DNA of 64,000 nt from Mesorhizobium hawassense (GTDB lineage Bacteria; Pseudomonadota; Alphaproteobacteria; Rhizobiales; Rhizobiaceae). Made by a program: the position numbers and the translations under genes. The stretch covers positions 1 through 64,000 of the forward strand of contig NZ_QMBP01000022.1 in assembly GCF_003289945.1 (NCBI RefSeq), read 5' to 3'. The notes beneath the pieces were generated by a model that saw only the letters and a program-made list of their open reading frames with translations, ran no database searches and was not told the DNA's origin. Positions 16,629 to 24,507 of this stretch are shown here, in pieces (the stretch's first letter is position 1; each line of letters opens with the position of its first letter).

Positions 16629-17894
16629 CTAAATCGGCAGCTGCAGCAGCTCTGAGATCACCAGTCCCGCGGCGCCCAGCAGCGCGGCGCCGTCACCCGC
16701 ATCGCCGGCGATGAATTCGATCGTGCTGCCCGGGCGCGGCGGCACCATGGCGCGGACGTGGCCTGCGATCGCGTCGAGAAGGCGCTCGCCGCCGAGCACG
16801 ACGTCGCCATGCAGGATGAAGATGTTGGGGGCCACCGTCTGCTGCAGGTTGGCGATGCCGACGGCGACGTTGCGGGCATAGCGATCGAGCAATTTTTCGG
16901 CACCCGGCTCCTGCCCTGCCGCCATGTCGGCGAGGCGGCCGGAATCGATCAGTTCGGGCTCCGGCAGACCGGCGGCGGCAGCCTCGCGGCGCAGCCAGCT
17001 CAGTGTCGCGATGGTGTCCCAGCAGCCGCGACGGCCGCAGCGGCAGAGCTCGCCGTCGAGCTGCACGAAGGTGTGGCCGAGCTCGCCGCCGGCGCCGGCG
17101 GTGCCGCGATAGAGATGGCCGTCGAAATAGAAGGCGCCGCCCAGCACCTCGCCGGTGTAGACGACCGCGAATTGCTTGACGCCGCGCCCGGCACCGAACC
17201 AGCGGTCGCCGACGAGCAGCGCGCGCGGATGATGGTCGAGCTTCACAGGCAAGCCGAAGCGACGGCCGAGATCGTCTGCCAGCGGATAGCGGTCGAGCGA
17301 CGGCGCGAGGTTGACGGTGACGATCGAACCGCGATCGGTGTCGACCATGCCGCCGACGCCGACGCCGATGCCGAAGGGCGTGCGCCGCGCTTTCGCCAGA
17401 GTGCTGCCGACGCATTCGGCAATGGTCTCGATGATCGGTTGCATCGGACCGTTGCCGTCGGGCAGCGGCATCTTGCGCTCGGCTTCGATCTTGCCGTCGA
17501 GCGTCGAGACGCAGGCGTGCACGGCATCCGGCATCAAGAGCACGCCGCAGATCGGCCGCGCCTTGGGCGAGAACCAGAGCGGGCGGGCCGGCTTGCCGCC
17601 GCCAGGATTGGCGGGGATGGGATCGCTCTCGACCAGCACCTGGTCGTCGATCAAGGGCTGGACGATGCCGGAAATGGTGGTGCGGTTGACGCCGGCAAGC
17701 CGCGCCAGCTCGGCGCGGCTGGTCGGGCCGAGATCGAACAGCGCCTGCAGCACGCGGCCGCGATTGGTCGAGCCGACCATCGAGGACGACAGCAGCGTCT
17801 GGCGCGGACGCCCGGCACGCTCCGCGGCGGCTCCGTCGCCCGGAGGCGTGAACGCATGGGCGCCATTCGGGCCGTCGTCATTGATGATGTTCAT
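16629..17894 (-). CDS. ROK family transcriptional regulator
   Basis: The 421-residue protein has an N-terminal winged helix (NRGRVLQALFDLGPTSRAE then LARLAGVNRTTISGIVQPLI, about residues 44-82) and a ROK sugar-kinase-like domain with GIGVGVGGMVDTDRGSIV and the cysteine motif ELCRCGRRGCWDT (about 284-296), which binds zinc in ROK proteins. The usual Glu after that motif is Asp here. ROK regulators bind sugars. Its place facing the ABC-cyclase-amidase operon makes it a candidate regulator of that operon, though the convergent arrangement is unusual. Confidence 0.88.
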   Translation of the reverse strand: MNIINDDGPNGAHAFTPPGDGAAAERAGRPRQTLLSSSMVGSTNRGRVLQALFDLGPTSRAELARLAGVNRTTISGIVQPLIDDQVLVESDPIPANPGGGKPARPLWFSPKARPICGVLLMPDAVHACVSTLDGKIEAERKMPLPDGNGPMQPIIETIAECVGSTLAKARRTPFGIGVGVGGMVDTDRGSIVTVNLAPSLDRYPLADDLGRRFGLPVKLDHHPRALLVGDRWFGAGRGVKQFAVVYTGEVLGGAFYFDGHLYRGTAGAGGELGHTFVQLDGELCRCGRRGCWDTIATLSWLRREAAAAGLPEPELIDSGRLADMAAGQEPGAEKLLDRYARNVAVGIANLQQTVAPNIFILHGDVVLGGERLLDAIAGHVRAMVPPRPGSTIEFIAGDAGDGAALLGAAGLVISELLQLPI

Positions 17895-18050
17895 TGTCAG
17901 CTTGTCGCACCGCCATTCTCGAAAACCTTTCTAGCCCAGGAGCTTGGCGGATTCGAGAACTTTGTACGGGCAGGCAACAAACCCGCGCCAACTGGTTGGA
18001 TCGGGTGTCTCATGCCTGCCGCCTCGCTACTGTCCGCAGCGTCCCGGCGG

Positions 18051-18509
18051 TCAAAGACTCTCGGCAGGAACGGCTGGCTTTTGCCGGAAACCGTCATGGG
18101 CGGGGAGCGATGACAACTGATCTAGCCATTGCATCCGCGAGGGGAGGAAGACCTGCGCGTCCGGCCGGTAGTCGTCCGGCACGGTCATGGTGGCGGCGTG
18201 AACGTGGATTTCGTGAGGCCATCTGTCGGAGCGGAAATAGAGCCTGGTGCCGCAGGACGGGCAGAAACCGCGAAACGTGTTCGGGCTGCTTTCATAGTGC
18301 CTGACGTCGCCGGTCCAGCTCAGTTGCTGCGGTCTCAGCCCCAGAAAGGCGGTGAGCGGGGAAGACGTGGCGCGCTGGCAATCGGCGCAGTGACAGACAA
18401 GGTTGCGCGTGACCTCCCCCGAATATGTCCAGGTGACCGCGCCGCACATGCAACGTCCCGCCAGTGATGCCAGCTTGTCCTCCACCGGCTGCTGCTCGCT
18501 CAGCCGCAT
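18051..18509 (-). CDS. GFA (glutathione-dependent formaldehyde-activating fold) protein
   Basis: The 152-residue protein has the GFA zinc-fold pattern: GRCMCGAVTW (Cys about residues 20 and 22), CHCADCQRAT (about 40-49) and FCPSCGTRLYF (about 84-94). Despite the family name, most members do not catalyse glutathione-formaldehyde addition; function is open. Start ATG 18509 (MRLSEQQPVED) is chosen because upstream sequence overlaps the TfoX-like gene on the same strand. Confidence 0.88.
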   Translation of the reverse strand: MRLSEQQPVEDKLASLAGRCMCGAVTWTYSGEVTRNLVCHCADCQRATSSPLTAFLGLRPQQLSWTGDVRHYESSPNTFRGFCPSCGTRLYFRSDRWPHEIHVHAATMTVPDDYRPDAQVFLPSRMQWLDQLSSLPAHDGFRQKPAVPAESL

Positions 18510-18537
18510 GCGGTGCAGAATAGGCCGCGCGATCTGC

Positions 18538-18915
18538 TCAGGCTTGCCGCTTTGCGACCTTGGCCGGTTTGACTTTCGCCGGCAGCGTGCCGACGAAAGC
18601 CAGCGCGCGATCGAGCCAGCCGGCGAGATCGGCATCGGTGGCCGTGCCTTCCGGCGCGACGCGAACATAGCCTTCCATGGAGCGCCCGCCCATCTCCATC
18701 GGGCCCGCATGAGGAAGTGCCGCGGCCGCCGCATGCGCATCCTTGCCGACGCGAACTAGGAGCCCGCGCTTCGAGGTGCCGATCAGCATGTTGCCGTTGA
18801 TCATGAAACAGGTGCCGCCGAACATCTTCTGCTCGGTGAAAACGCGCTTGCCGAGGGCGGCGCGCAGGCGCGCGACCATCGGGTCGGGCGCGAGGCTGGT
18901 TGAGGGCTTTGCCAT
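18538..18915 (-). CDS. TfoX N-terminal domain protein
   Basis: The 125-residue protein contains the TfoX-N fold: VFTEQKMFGGTCFMINGNML (about residues 25-44) and LLVRVGKDAHAAA. This domain occurs alone in many alphaproteobacteria; a link to natural competence is known only for full-length TfoX/Sxy of gammaproteobacteria and should not be assumed. ATG 18915 (MAKPSTS) is preferred over 18951. It ends 28 bp before the GFA gene, so the two may be cotranscribed. Confidence 0.85.
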   Translation of the reverse strand: MAKPSTSLAPDPMVARLRAALGKRVFTEQKMFGGTCFMINGNMLIGTSKRGLLVRVGKDAHAAAAALPHAGPMEMGGRSMEGYVRVAPEGTATDADLAGWLDRALAFVGTLPAKVKPAKVAKRQA

Positions 18916-18978
18916 GCTCACCACCTCCGCGATTTGGATGGGGTCAGGCAAGCATGGAAGGGAGGGAGGTTCAAGCCC

Positions 18979-19020
18979 GCCTCCACTTCTCCGCTTGCGG
19001 GAGAAGGGAGGCGCCTCACC
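18979..19020. repeat. Single arm of the RIME-like palindromic repeat
   Basis: CCTCCACTTCTCCGCTTGCG followed by GGAGAAGGGAGGCGCCTCACC has the same CTTCTCC...GGAGAAG hairpin core as the pair at 16.4-16.6 kb. It fills the gap between the GST and TfoX-like genes and slightly overlaps the GST stop region. Confidence 0.55.
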
Positions 19021-19612
19021 CCGGCACGGCGCCCTTCAACTCCGGAAACTTCTCGTCGAACCGCGCGGCCCAGCGCACCAGCCGGCTGCGGCCCTTCTCC
19101 CACTGGCCGCCGAAGCGCAGCGCCAGATAGCCGAGGGTGGCGCGCAGCGCCAGCTGGCCGGCGGTGATCTTCTTCGGCAGTTTGGGAGGGTTGGCGTTGA
19201 GCAGGTCGAGCGCGGCGGTGATCTTCGCCCACTGGCGGTCGAGCCAGGGCTGGTAGACCATCTCCTCCGGCCGCGTGCGCCGCTCATAGACCATCGACAG
19301 CGCGCAGTCGCAGATGCCGTCGGCCAGCGCCTCGAGAACTTCCGCCTCGAGCCGCTTGTCGGGATTGCGCGGGAACAGCGCATTCTTCGACAAGCGGTTG
19401 AGATGCTGGGTGATGGCGCGGCTGTCGTGGATCGTGCGGCCGTCCTCCAGCACCAGCACCGGTATCTTGCCGAGCGGATTGGCCGCGATCAGTTCGGCGG
19501 GCTTGTCCTCCGTCTTGATCGCCACGAGGTCGATGGCGATGCCGGCATAGATGGCCGCCATGCGGACCTTCGAACTGTAGGGCGACGTGGACGCGTAAAG
19601 CAGTTTCGGCAT
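19016..19612 (-). CDS. Glutathione S-transferase family protein
   Basis: The 198-residue protein begins MPKLLYASTSPYSSKVRMAA, a thioredoxin-like GST N-terminal domain with the Ser/Tyr active-site region near residues 9-13, followed by NPLGKIPVLVLEDGRTIHDS (about 45-64, cis-Pro and the gamma-Glu-binding Asp-Ser). The all-helical C-terminal domain occupies the rest. It conjugates or binds glutathione; substrate unknown. Start at 19612 is set by homology, the upstream frame to 19843 overlapping a terminator. Confidence 0.92.
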   Translation of the reverse strand: MPKLLYASTSPYSSKVRMAAIYAGIAIDLVAIKTEDKPAELIAANPLGKIPVLVLEDGRTIHDSRAITQHLNRLSKNALFPRNPDKRLEAEVLEALADGICDCALSMVYERRTRPEEMVYQPWLDRQWAKITAALDLLNANPPKLPKKITAGQLALRATLGYLALRFGGQWEKGRSRLVRWAARFDEKFPELKGAVPG

Positions 19613-19724
19613 GATCGGCTTTCCAGTTGTTTGCGGCACTGTTGACCGATCGCGATCCGAAGGGCAACGGCCAGTAGGCCAATCCAGATTGGCCAATGCA
19701 GTTTGCCGGCGCCGGCTGCCGCAA

Positions 19725-19774
19725 CGAAAAAGCTCCCGGAAGTTTTGCCGGGCGGCAAAATTTCCGAGAGCTTT
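19725..19774 (-). terminator. Long hairpin terminator after the histone-like gene
   Basis: AAAGCTC...GGAA.TTTTGCC on one side and GGCAAAA.TTCC..GAGCTTT on the other form an almost continuous stem of about 20 bp around GGGC. On the minus strand it ends in GAGCTTTTTCG. It lies about 110 bp downstream of the histone-like gene stop and upstream of the GST gene. Confidence 0.8.
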
Positions 19775-19884
19775 AGGAGGAGCGTCCGCTCCGGCTCCGC
19801 TCGCTCTGACACCGACTTGGCGAGAGGGGTGCCTGGGTGGCACCCGCCCTCACCTGTTGCGGTTCGCCAAGCGAAGCTACGCGA

Positions 19885-20259
19885 TTACTTCTTGGCGGCC
19901 GGCTTCTTGGCCGGAGCTGCCTTCTTCACGGCTGCCGGGGCCTTGGCGGCGGCTGCCTTCATCGGAGCCTTGGCGGCGGGCTTGGCCGCTGCCTTCGCTG
20001 CCGGCTTCTTGGCGGCGGGCTTGGCCGCTGCCTTGGCCGCCGGCTTTGCCGCTGCCTTGGCGGCTGGCTTAGCCGCAGCCTTGGCGGCCGGTTTAGCCGC
20101 AGCCTTGGCCGCCGGCTTCGCCGCTGCCTTGGCCGGAGCCTTGGCGGCTGCCTTCGGTGCCGCTGCCTTCTTCACTGCTGCAGGTTTCGCGGCAGCCTTA
20201 GCTGCCGGCTTCTTTGCCGGCGCTTTCGCCGCCGGCGCCTTGGTTGTCGTCTTTGCCAT
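19885..20259 (-). CDS. Histone H1-like Lys/Ala/Pro-rich protein
   Basis: The 124-residue product consists almost only of Ala, Lys and Pro, with a short MAKTTTKAPA head. Residues 45-84 are five exact 8-residue repeats AAAKPAAK. Composition matches the C-terminal domain of eukaryotic histone H1 and bacterial H1-like proteins (AlgP, HC2, BpH1), which bind DNA without sequence specificity. It is expected to condense nucleoid DNA or act as a polycation. A long stem-loop terminator follows. It stands alone. Confidence 0.85.
   Translation of the reverse strand: MAKTTTKAPAAKAPAKKPAAKAAAKPAAVKKAAAPKAAAKAPAKAAAKPAAKAAAKPAAKAAAKPAAKAAAKPAAKAAAKPAAKKPAAKAAAKPAAKAPMKAAAAKAPAAVKKAAPAKKPAAKK
20008..20127 (-). 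repeat. 24-bp tandem repeats within the histone-like gene
   Basis: Five in-frame 24-bp units encoding AAAKPAAK lie head to tail, with synonymous differences between units. Such an array can expand or contract by slippage, changing protein length in 8-residue steps. Confidence 0.85.
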
Positions 20260-20670
20260 GCGATGCCCCTTGCGTTTTGCCGATGGTCGTGAGTGACCCG
20301 GCGTGTCTATGCATATCTGACTCGCGACTGTCTAGCCAGCGAAGCAACACAATGATTTTCAGTTATTGAATTTTGGTTACGCAAAACGCCCGAAGATGCA
20401 TCTCATTGAAAAATTGTGAGCGAATCTGTCACTTTCGAAGTGGCGGCGCGCCGCGCAGATCTTCGCCCGGCTTCTATCGCCCGATCATCCATCGACCCGC
20501 GGCATAACTTAATATCGGAATGTGAGCATAGCACTCACAATAGAGGAGATGCCGCCGAACACCGGCTTCATCTTGTCCAACACAAACATCTACAGATGAA
20601 CCAACCGCACGCGGAAGCAAAAGCTTGCGCAATGGAAAGTGAGCTTTAAGCTCATATTCGAGCGGTGCCG
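20260..20670. other. AT-richer intergenic region with small palindromes
   Basis: This 411-bp region holds no convincing gene; a 77-codon frame at 20416-20649 lacks a ribosome-binding site and coding character. Near 20300-20400 it is locally AT-rich and probably contains the promoter of the histone-like gene. Two palindromes stand out: TGTGAG-N7-CTCACA at 20521-20539 and TGAGCTTTAAGCTCA at 20640-20654, the latter just after the DinB-family stop codon. Confidence 0.5.
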
Positions 20671-21201
20671 TCAGGCCTCCGCTGGCTCGCGCTCGCCCTG
20701 CAGGCGACGCGCCGGCTCGGCCCGGTGCAGATGCACGGCGTAAGTGTCCCAGGGCGGCGAGACAGCGATCCGCACCAGCATGCGGCCAATCTCGCCGCGA
20801 TGGTAGCCGCCATGCAGGACGACATGCGTCAGCATCTCTTGCCTCGTCATGCAGCCCTTGTCGCCGTCGGTGAAGGTGAAGGCGACCGGCTCGGCAAGCT
20901 CTTGCTCCGAAACGGTTTCGAGATAGTCGAGATACCAGCGGTCGGCCTCGGCCAAGGCAGCGCGCAGTTCGGCCGGCTCCGGCGTTTCCTCGGTGTTGTC
21001 GCTCGCATGGCCATGGGCAACGCCCTTCAGATGCGCGGCAAAGATCCGCGACACGACATGGACGTGGTTCATCAGCCGGATCGCGGCGTGGCGCTCCCCG
21101 GCGTCGCGGGCGGGATCGATGCCGGCAAGCTTTTCCGCGAACTCATCGTTGGCCCAGGCCTGATAGGCAAGCAGGCTCTTCAGCAGGGTCTTGGCGCTCA
21201 T
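20671..21201 (-). CDS. DinB family protein
   Basis: The 176-residue helical protein has the DinB/YfiT four-helix-bundle pattern with three metal-ligand histidines: NHVHVVSRIFAAHL (about residues 45-58) and THVVLHGGYHRGEIGRML (about 124-141). Such proteins bind a divalent metal and often act as thiol-dependent transferases; the reaction here is unknown. It is divergent from a TetR gene 70 bp away, which may control it. Confidence 0.88.
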   Translation of the reverse strand: MSAKTLLKSLLAYQAWANDEFAEKLAGIDPARDAGERHAAIRLMNHVHVVSRIFAAHLKGVAHGHASDNTEETPEPAELRAALAEADRWYLDYLETVSEQELAEPVAFTFTDGDKGCMTRQEMLTHVVLHGGYHRGEIGRMLVRIAVSPPWDTYAVHLHRAEPARRLQGEREPAEA

Positions 21202-21271
21202 CGTCCGGCTCCATTTGCGTTGGTGAAATGAATGTGAGTATCCTGTTTATATTCTCGGGAGGCGGGCCAGG

Positions 21272-21895
21272 ATGTCTACTCGCATTGCAAAGCCGGCCGC
21301 GCGCATGCGCAAGCAGCCGCGCCAGGCCCGTTCGATCGCCACCGTCGAAGCGATCATCGAGGCCGGTGCTCGCGTTCTGAGCGAGCTTGGCTGGGCCGGT
21401 TTTTCCACCAACAAGGTTGCCGAGGCGGCAGGGGTGAGCATCGGCTCGCTCTATCAATATTTCCCAGACAAGCTCGCTCTGGTCGAGGCGATCCGGCGCC
21501 GTCACTTCGATCATGTGCTGTCGGTGATCAGCGAAGCGGCGGCGGACGAGAAGCCGCTAAGGCAGTTCGCGCGCGAGTTGGTGCGCGGCATGATCGGCGC
21601 GCACTCGATCCATCCGACGCTGCACCAGGTGCTGCTCGACGAAGCACCGGGCGACCGCGGCTCGCGCGCCGCGCATGCCTCGTTCCAGACGCGCTATCTG
21701 GAACATTACACTGCGGCCGTCGCGCAATACCGCAAACGCCGCAAGGACACCGAGACGATGGCGCGCGTGCTCTCGTCGGCGATCGAAGGCGTGATCCACA
21801 ACGCGGCGCGGCGCAATATGCTCGACACGCCGGAATTGCAGAAGCAGCTCATCGAGCTGATCTCGGCCTATCTGTCAGGTGGCCGGGCTACCTGA
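21272..21895 (+). CDS. TetR family transcriptional regulator
   Basis: The 207-residue protein has a TetR DNA-binding head: RSIATVEAIIEAGARVLSEL then KVAEAAGVSIGSLYQYFPDK (about residues 20-74). The C-terminal half is helical ligand-binding domain. It is divergent from the DinB-family gene across a 70-bp gap, the usual arrangement for a TetR regulator with its target. Confidence 0.9.
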   Translation: MSTRIAKPAARMRKQPRQARSIATVEAIIEAGARVLSELGWAGFSTNKVAEAAGVSIGSLYQYFPDKLALVEAIRRRHFDHVLSVISEAAADEKPLRQFARELVRGMIGAHSIHPTLHQVLLDEAPGDRGSRAAHASFQTRYLEHYTAAVAQYRKRRKDTETMARVLSSAIEGVIHNAARRNMLDTPELQKQLIELISAYLSGGRAT

Positions 21896-22003
21896 CCTGT
21901 CGGGCGCCAAGACCGCCTGGGACTGCGCCAGCAGAGGAGGCCGGCGCCGGGCCCGCGTGCCGCCACGCCCGGTCGCCGGCATTGCAAAATAATTCGCATC
22001 GCC

Positions 22004-22030
22004 TGTCGATTCCGCCGATGCCCGTTCGTC
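22004..22030 (+). promoter_or_regulatory. Candidate ECF42-type promoter
   Basis: TGTCGA at 22004-22009 is followed after 17 bp by CGTC at 22027-22030. This fits the promoter reported for ECF42 sigma factors (TGTCGA in the -35, CGTC-like -10). It lies 34 bp before the YciI/DGPF gene that precedes the ECF gene, the place expected for autoregulation. Identified by eye. Confidence 0.6.
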
Positions 22031-22064
22031 GTATCATCGCAACCACCCAACGAAGGAACACAAG

Positions 22065-22469
22065 ATGCGTTTCATGATGCTGATGATCCCCGGCGGCTAC
22101 GCGACCGCGGCTCCCGACGCCAGGCCCGAGGCCGAGGCCGTGGCGACGATGATGAAGTACAATGCAGAACTGAAGCGGGCCGGCGTGCTGCTTGCGCTCG
22201 ACGGGCTGCACCCGCCGTCATCGGGGGCGCGGGTCTCCTTCAGCGGCGGCAAGCCGACCGTCACCGACGGCCCCTTCGCCGAGGTCAAGGAGGTGCTCGG
22301 CGGCTACTGGATGATCGACGTGCGCTCACCCGAGGAAGCCGTCGAATGGGCGCGCCGCTGCCCCGCCGGGGAGAACGACGTCATCGAAGTCCGGCGCGTG
22401 CTGGAGATGAGCGATTTTCCCGAAGACGTCCAGAAGGCCGCCGAAGGGTTCGGCGAGTTGAAGGGTTGA
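22065..22469 (+). CDS. YciI-like DGPF-domain protein, ECF42 partner
   Basis: The 134-residue protein starts MRFMMLMIPGGYA after an AAGGAA ribosome-binding site and contains VTDGPFAEVKEVLGGYWMID (about residues 66-85), the DGPF motif that marks the partner proteins of ECF42 sigma factors. The YciI fold is a dimeric ferredoxin-like barrel. Its stop codon overlaps the TTG start of the sigma gene. DGPF proteins are the usual targets and neighbours of ECF42; their biochemical role is not settled. Confidence 0.92.
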   Translation: MRFMMLMIPGGYATAAPDARPEAEAVATMMKYNAELKRAGVLLALDGLHPPSSGARVSFSGGKPTVTDGPFAEVKEVLGGYWMIDVRSPEEAVEWARRCPAGENDVIEVRRVLEMSDFPEDVQKAAEGFGELKG

Positions 22470-23716
22470 CCACGACTGCAACGGTCGAAGCGGTCTGGCG
22501 GATCGAGCAACCAAAGCTCGCCGCCAGGCTCACCCGTACCCTGCGCGATGTCGTGCTGGCCGAGGAGGTGGTGCAGGATGCCTTCATGCTGGCGCTGGAG
22601 CGCTGGCCCTGCGATGGCATTCCGCAGAACCCGGCCGCCTGGCTGACCAGGGTCGCCACCAACCGGGCGCTCGACCGGCTGCGCCGCACCGTGCTGATCG
22701 ACGGCAAGCACCGCCAGCTTGCCGTCGATCTCGCCGGGCTGGAGCAAGCGATGCCCGACATCGAGGCGGCGCTCGACGAGGATATCGACGACGATCTGTT
22801 GCGGCTGATCTTCACCTCTTGCCATCCGGTGCTGCCGGCCGAGCAGCGCGCGGCGCTTGCGCTGCGCATGCTGGGTGGACTGTCGACGCCGGAGATCGCG
22901 CGCGCCTTCCTGGTGCCGGAGGCCACCGTTGCCCAGCGCATCGTGCGCGCCAAGCGGACGCTGCGCGATGCCGGCATCGCCTTCGAGACGCCGCGCGGGC
23001 AGGAGCGGCGCGAGCGCCTCGGCGCCGTGCTGGAAGTGATCTACCTGATCTTCAACGAAGGCTATGTCGCTTCCGCCGGACCGGACTGGCTGCGCGCGGA
23101 TCTCAGCGACGAAGCGATGCGCCTCGGCCGTCTGCTGGCGGCGCTGGTGCCGCAGGAGCCCGAGGCGCTCAGCCTGGTGGCGCTTATGAACCTCGGCGCC
23201 TCGCGCTTTGGCGCTCGCATCGACGCAGCGGGCAATCCTGTCCTTTTGCTCGACCAGGACCGCAGCCGCTGGGACTGGTCGCTGATCCGGCGCGGCCTCG
23301 ACGGGCTGAACCGCGCGATGGCGCTGACGCCGACACCTGGCCCCTACCAACTGCAGGCGATGATCGCCGCCTGCCATGCCCGCGCGCTAAGCGCCGCCGA
23401 CACCGACTGGATCGCCATCGCCGCCTATTACCAGGCGCTCGCGCTGGCAGCCCCCTCGCCCATCGTCGAGGTCAACCGGGCGGTCGCGGCCGGCATGGCG
23501 TTCGGCCCTGCGCAAGGGCTGGCGATCGCCGACGCGCTGCGGGACGAACCGCGGCTCAATGATACGCATCTGTTGCCCACGGTGCGCGGCGACCTGTTGG
23601 CAAAGCTCGGACGGATGGAAGAAGCCGGCGCCGAATTCCGCCGCGCCGCCGAGCTGACGGGCAATGAGCGGGAACGCGCGTTGCTGCTGGCGCGGGCCGA
23701 TGGTGGTGACGCTTAA
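22466..23716 (+). CDS. ECF42-group RNA polymerase sigma factor
   Basis: The 416-residue product has sigma region 2 (RTLRDVVLAEEVVQDAFMLA then PAAWLTRVATNRALDRLR) and region 4 (LALRMLGGLSTPEIARAFLV then EATVAQRIVRAKRTLRDAGI), followed by a C-terminal extension of over 200 residues (DUF6596/TPR-like), the hallmark of ECF42. The start is inferred as TTG 22466, overlapping the partner stop as TTGA. There is no anti-sigma factor; the C-terminal extension is thought to control activity in this group. Confidence 0.92.
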   Translation: MTTTATVEAVWRIEQPKLAARLTRTLRDVVLAEEVVQDAFMLALERWPCDGIPQNPAAWLTRVATNRALDRLRRTVLIDGKHRQLAVDLAGLEQAMPDIEAALDEDIDDDLLRLIFTSCHPVLPAEQRAALALRMLGGLSTPEIARAFLVPEATVAQRIVRAKRTLRDAGIAFETPRGQERRERLGAVLEVIYLIFNEGYVASAGPDWLRADLSDEAMRLGRLLAALVPQEPEALSLVALMNLGASRFGARIDAAGNPVLLLDQDRSRWDWSLIRRGLDGLNRAMALTPTPGPYQLQAMIAACHARALSAADTDWIAIAAYYQALALAAPSPIVEVNRAVAAGMAFGPAQGLAIADALRDEPRLNDTHLLPTVRGDLLAKLGRMEEAGAEFRRAAELTGNERERALLLARADGGDA

Positions 23717-23744
23717 GAGGAAGTCATTCAGGAGAGGCCGGCGG

Positions 23745-23918
23745 GACAGCGCCCCCCTCTGGCCTACCGGCCATCTCCCCCACGAGGGGGGAGATCAGAT
23801 GGCGCGCCGGCTTTCGCCTATCTCAAACGCCTGAAGGAAGGTGGGACGCCGAAACTGCTAATCTCCCCCCTTGTGGGGGAGATGGCCGGCAGGCCAGAGG
23901 GGGGCGCCGTAGAGCGCC
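23745..23918. repeat. Second RIME-like family, inverted pair
   Basis: The left arm (23745-23800) contains GCGCCCCCCTCTGGCCTACC and GGCCATCTCCCCCACGAGG. The right arm (about 23858-23918) is the inverted copy, ending GGCCAGAGGGGGGCGCC. The arms differ at a few bases and are separated by about 60 bp. It sits between the ECF42 gene and the convergent hypothetical gene. Confidence 0.75.
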
Positions 23919-23948
23919 TACCTTACCGGTCTATCGACCGACGAAACT

Positions 23949-24401
23949 TTACCGCAGCACGCGGCAACGCCCGTTATAGACCATCCAGCGATCGAAGCCC
24001 GAGACGCAGAACTCGACATTGTCGCCGATCGAGGCAAAGCCCTGGCCTTCCTCGATCAGGTAGAAGATCGAGCGGTCGCGGCCGTCCGACAGGTTGACGG
24101 TGGCGCGGCAATAGTGGCGGCCGATCGGCCATTCGTCGTTGGCCGGCTCGTAGCGGTGCTGGCGGATGTTGCGGAAATCGGTAATCGCGACATCCGGCAG
24201 ATGCGGCACGTGATGCACCTGATAGGAGAAGCGGTCGGTGATCCTGCTCAGCACCCAGCTTTCGCCGCAGACGCTGCCATCGTCGCCGCTGGAGACGGAA
24301 AGGTCGGCGGCATGCGCGGCCTGGCTGAAGCCCAGCGGAGCGGCAAAGGGAGTGGACAGCGCAACCAGCGCGGCAAGGGCGGAATGGGCGAAGCGAGTCA
24401 T
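23949..24401 (-). CDS. Hypothetical exported protein
   Basis: A 150-residue protein with a signal peptide (HSALAALVALSTPFAAPLGF, cleavage probably after AAHA near residue 31). The mature part has four cysteines, in GSVCGESW, RHYCRAT, EFCVSGF and GRCRVLR, likely forming two disulfides in the periplasm. No domain is recognised. It resembles uncharacterised rhizobial exported proteins. It is monocistronic. Confidence 0.75.
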   Translation of the reverse strand: MTRFAHSALAALVALSTPFAAPLGFSQAAHAADLSVSSGDDGSVCGESWVLSRITDRFSYQVHHVPHLPDVAITDFRNIRQHRYEPANDEWPIGRHYCRATVNLSDGRDRSIFYLIEEGQGFASIGDNVEFCVSGFDRWMVYNGRCRVLR

Positions 24402-24507
24402 GACAGCCTCTCAAGGTCGGTTCCGCGCACTGTGCGGATTCGCTTGGCGGCGGTCAAGCGGTTGCGAAAACAATGGTTTCCGCAAAACTTCGTTCCGACA
24501 TTGCCAG

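Noticed and set aside
20008..20127. Regular 24-bp repeats that might suggest a CRISPR array
   Set aside because: The units are contiguous with no spacers and encode AAAKPAAK in frame inside the histone-like gene.
20416..20649. A 77-codon plus-strand frame
   Set aside because: No ribosome-binding site, and composition unlike neighbouring genes.
20640..20654. Palindrome TGAGCTTTAAGCTCA as a terminator of the DinB-family gene
   Set aside because: The stem is short and AT-containing, and no T-tract follows on the minus strand.
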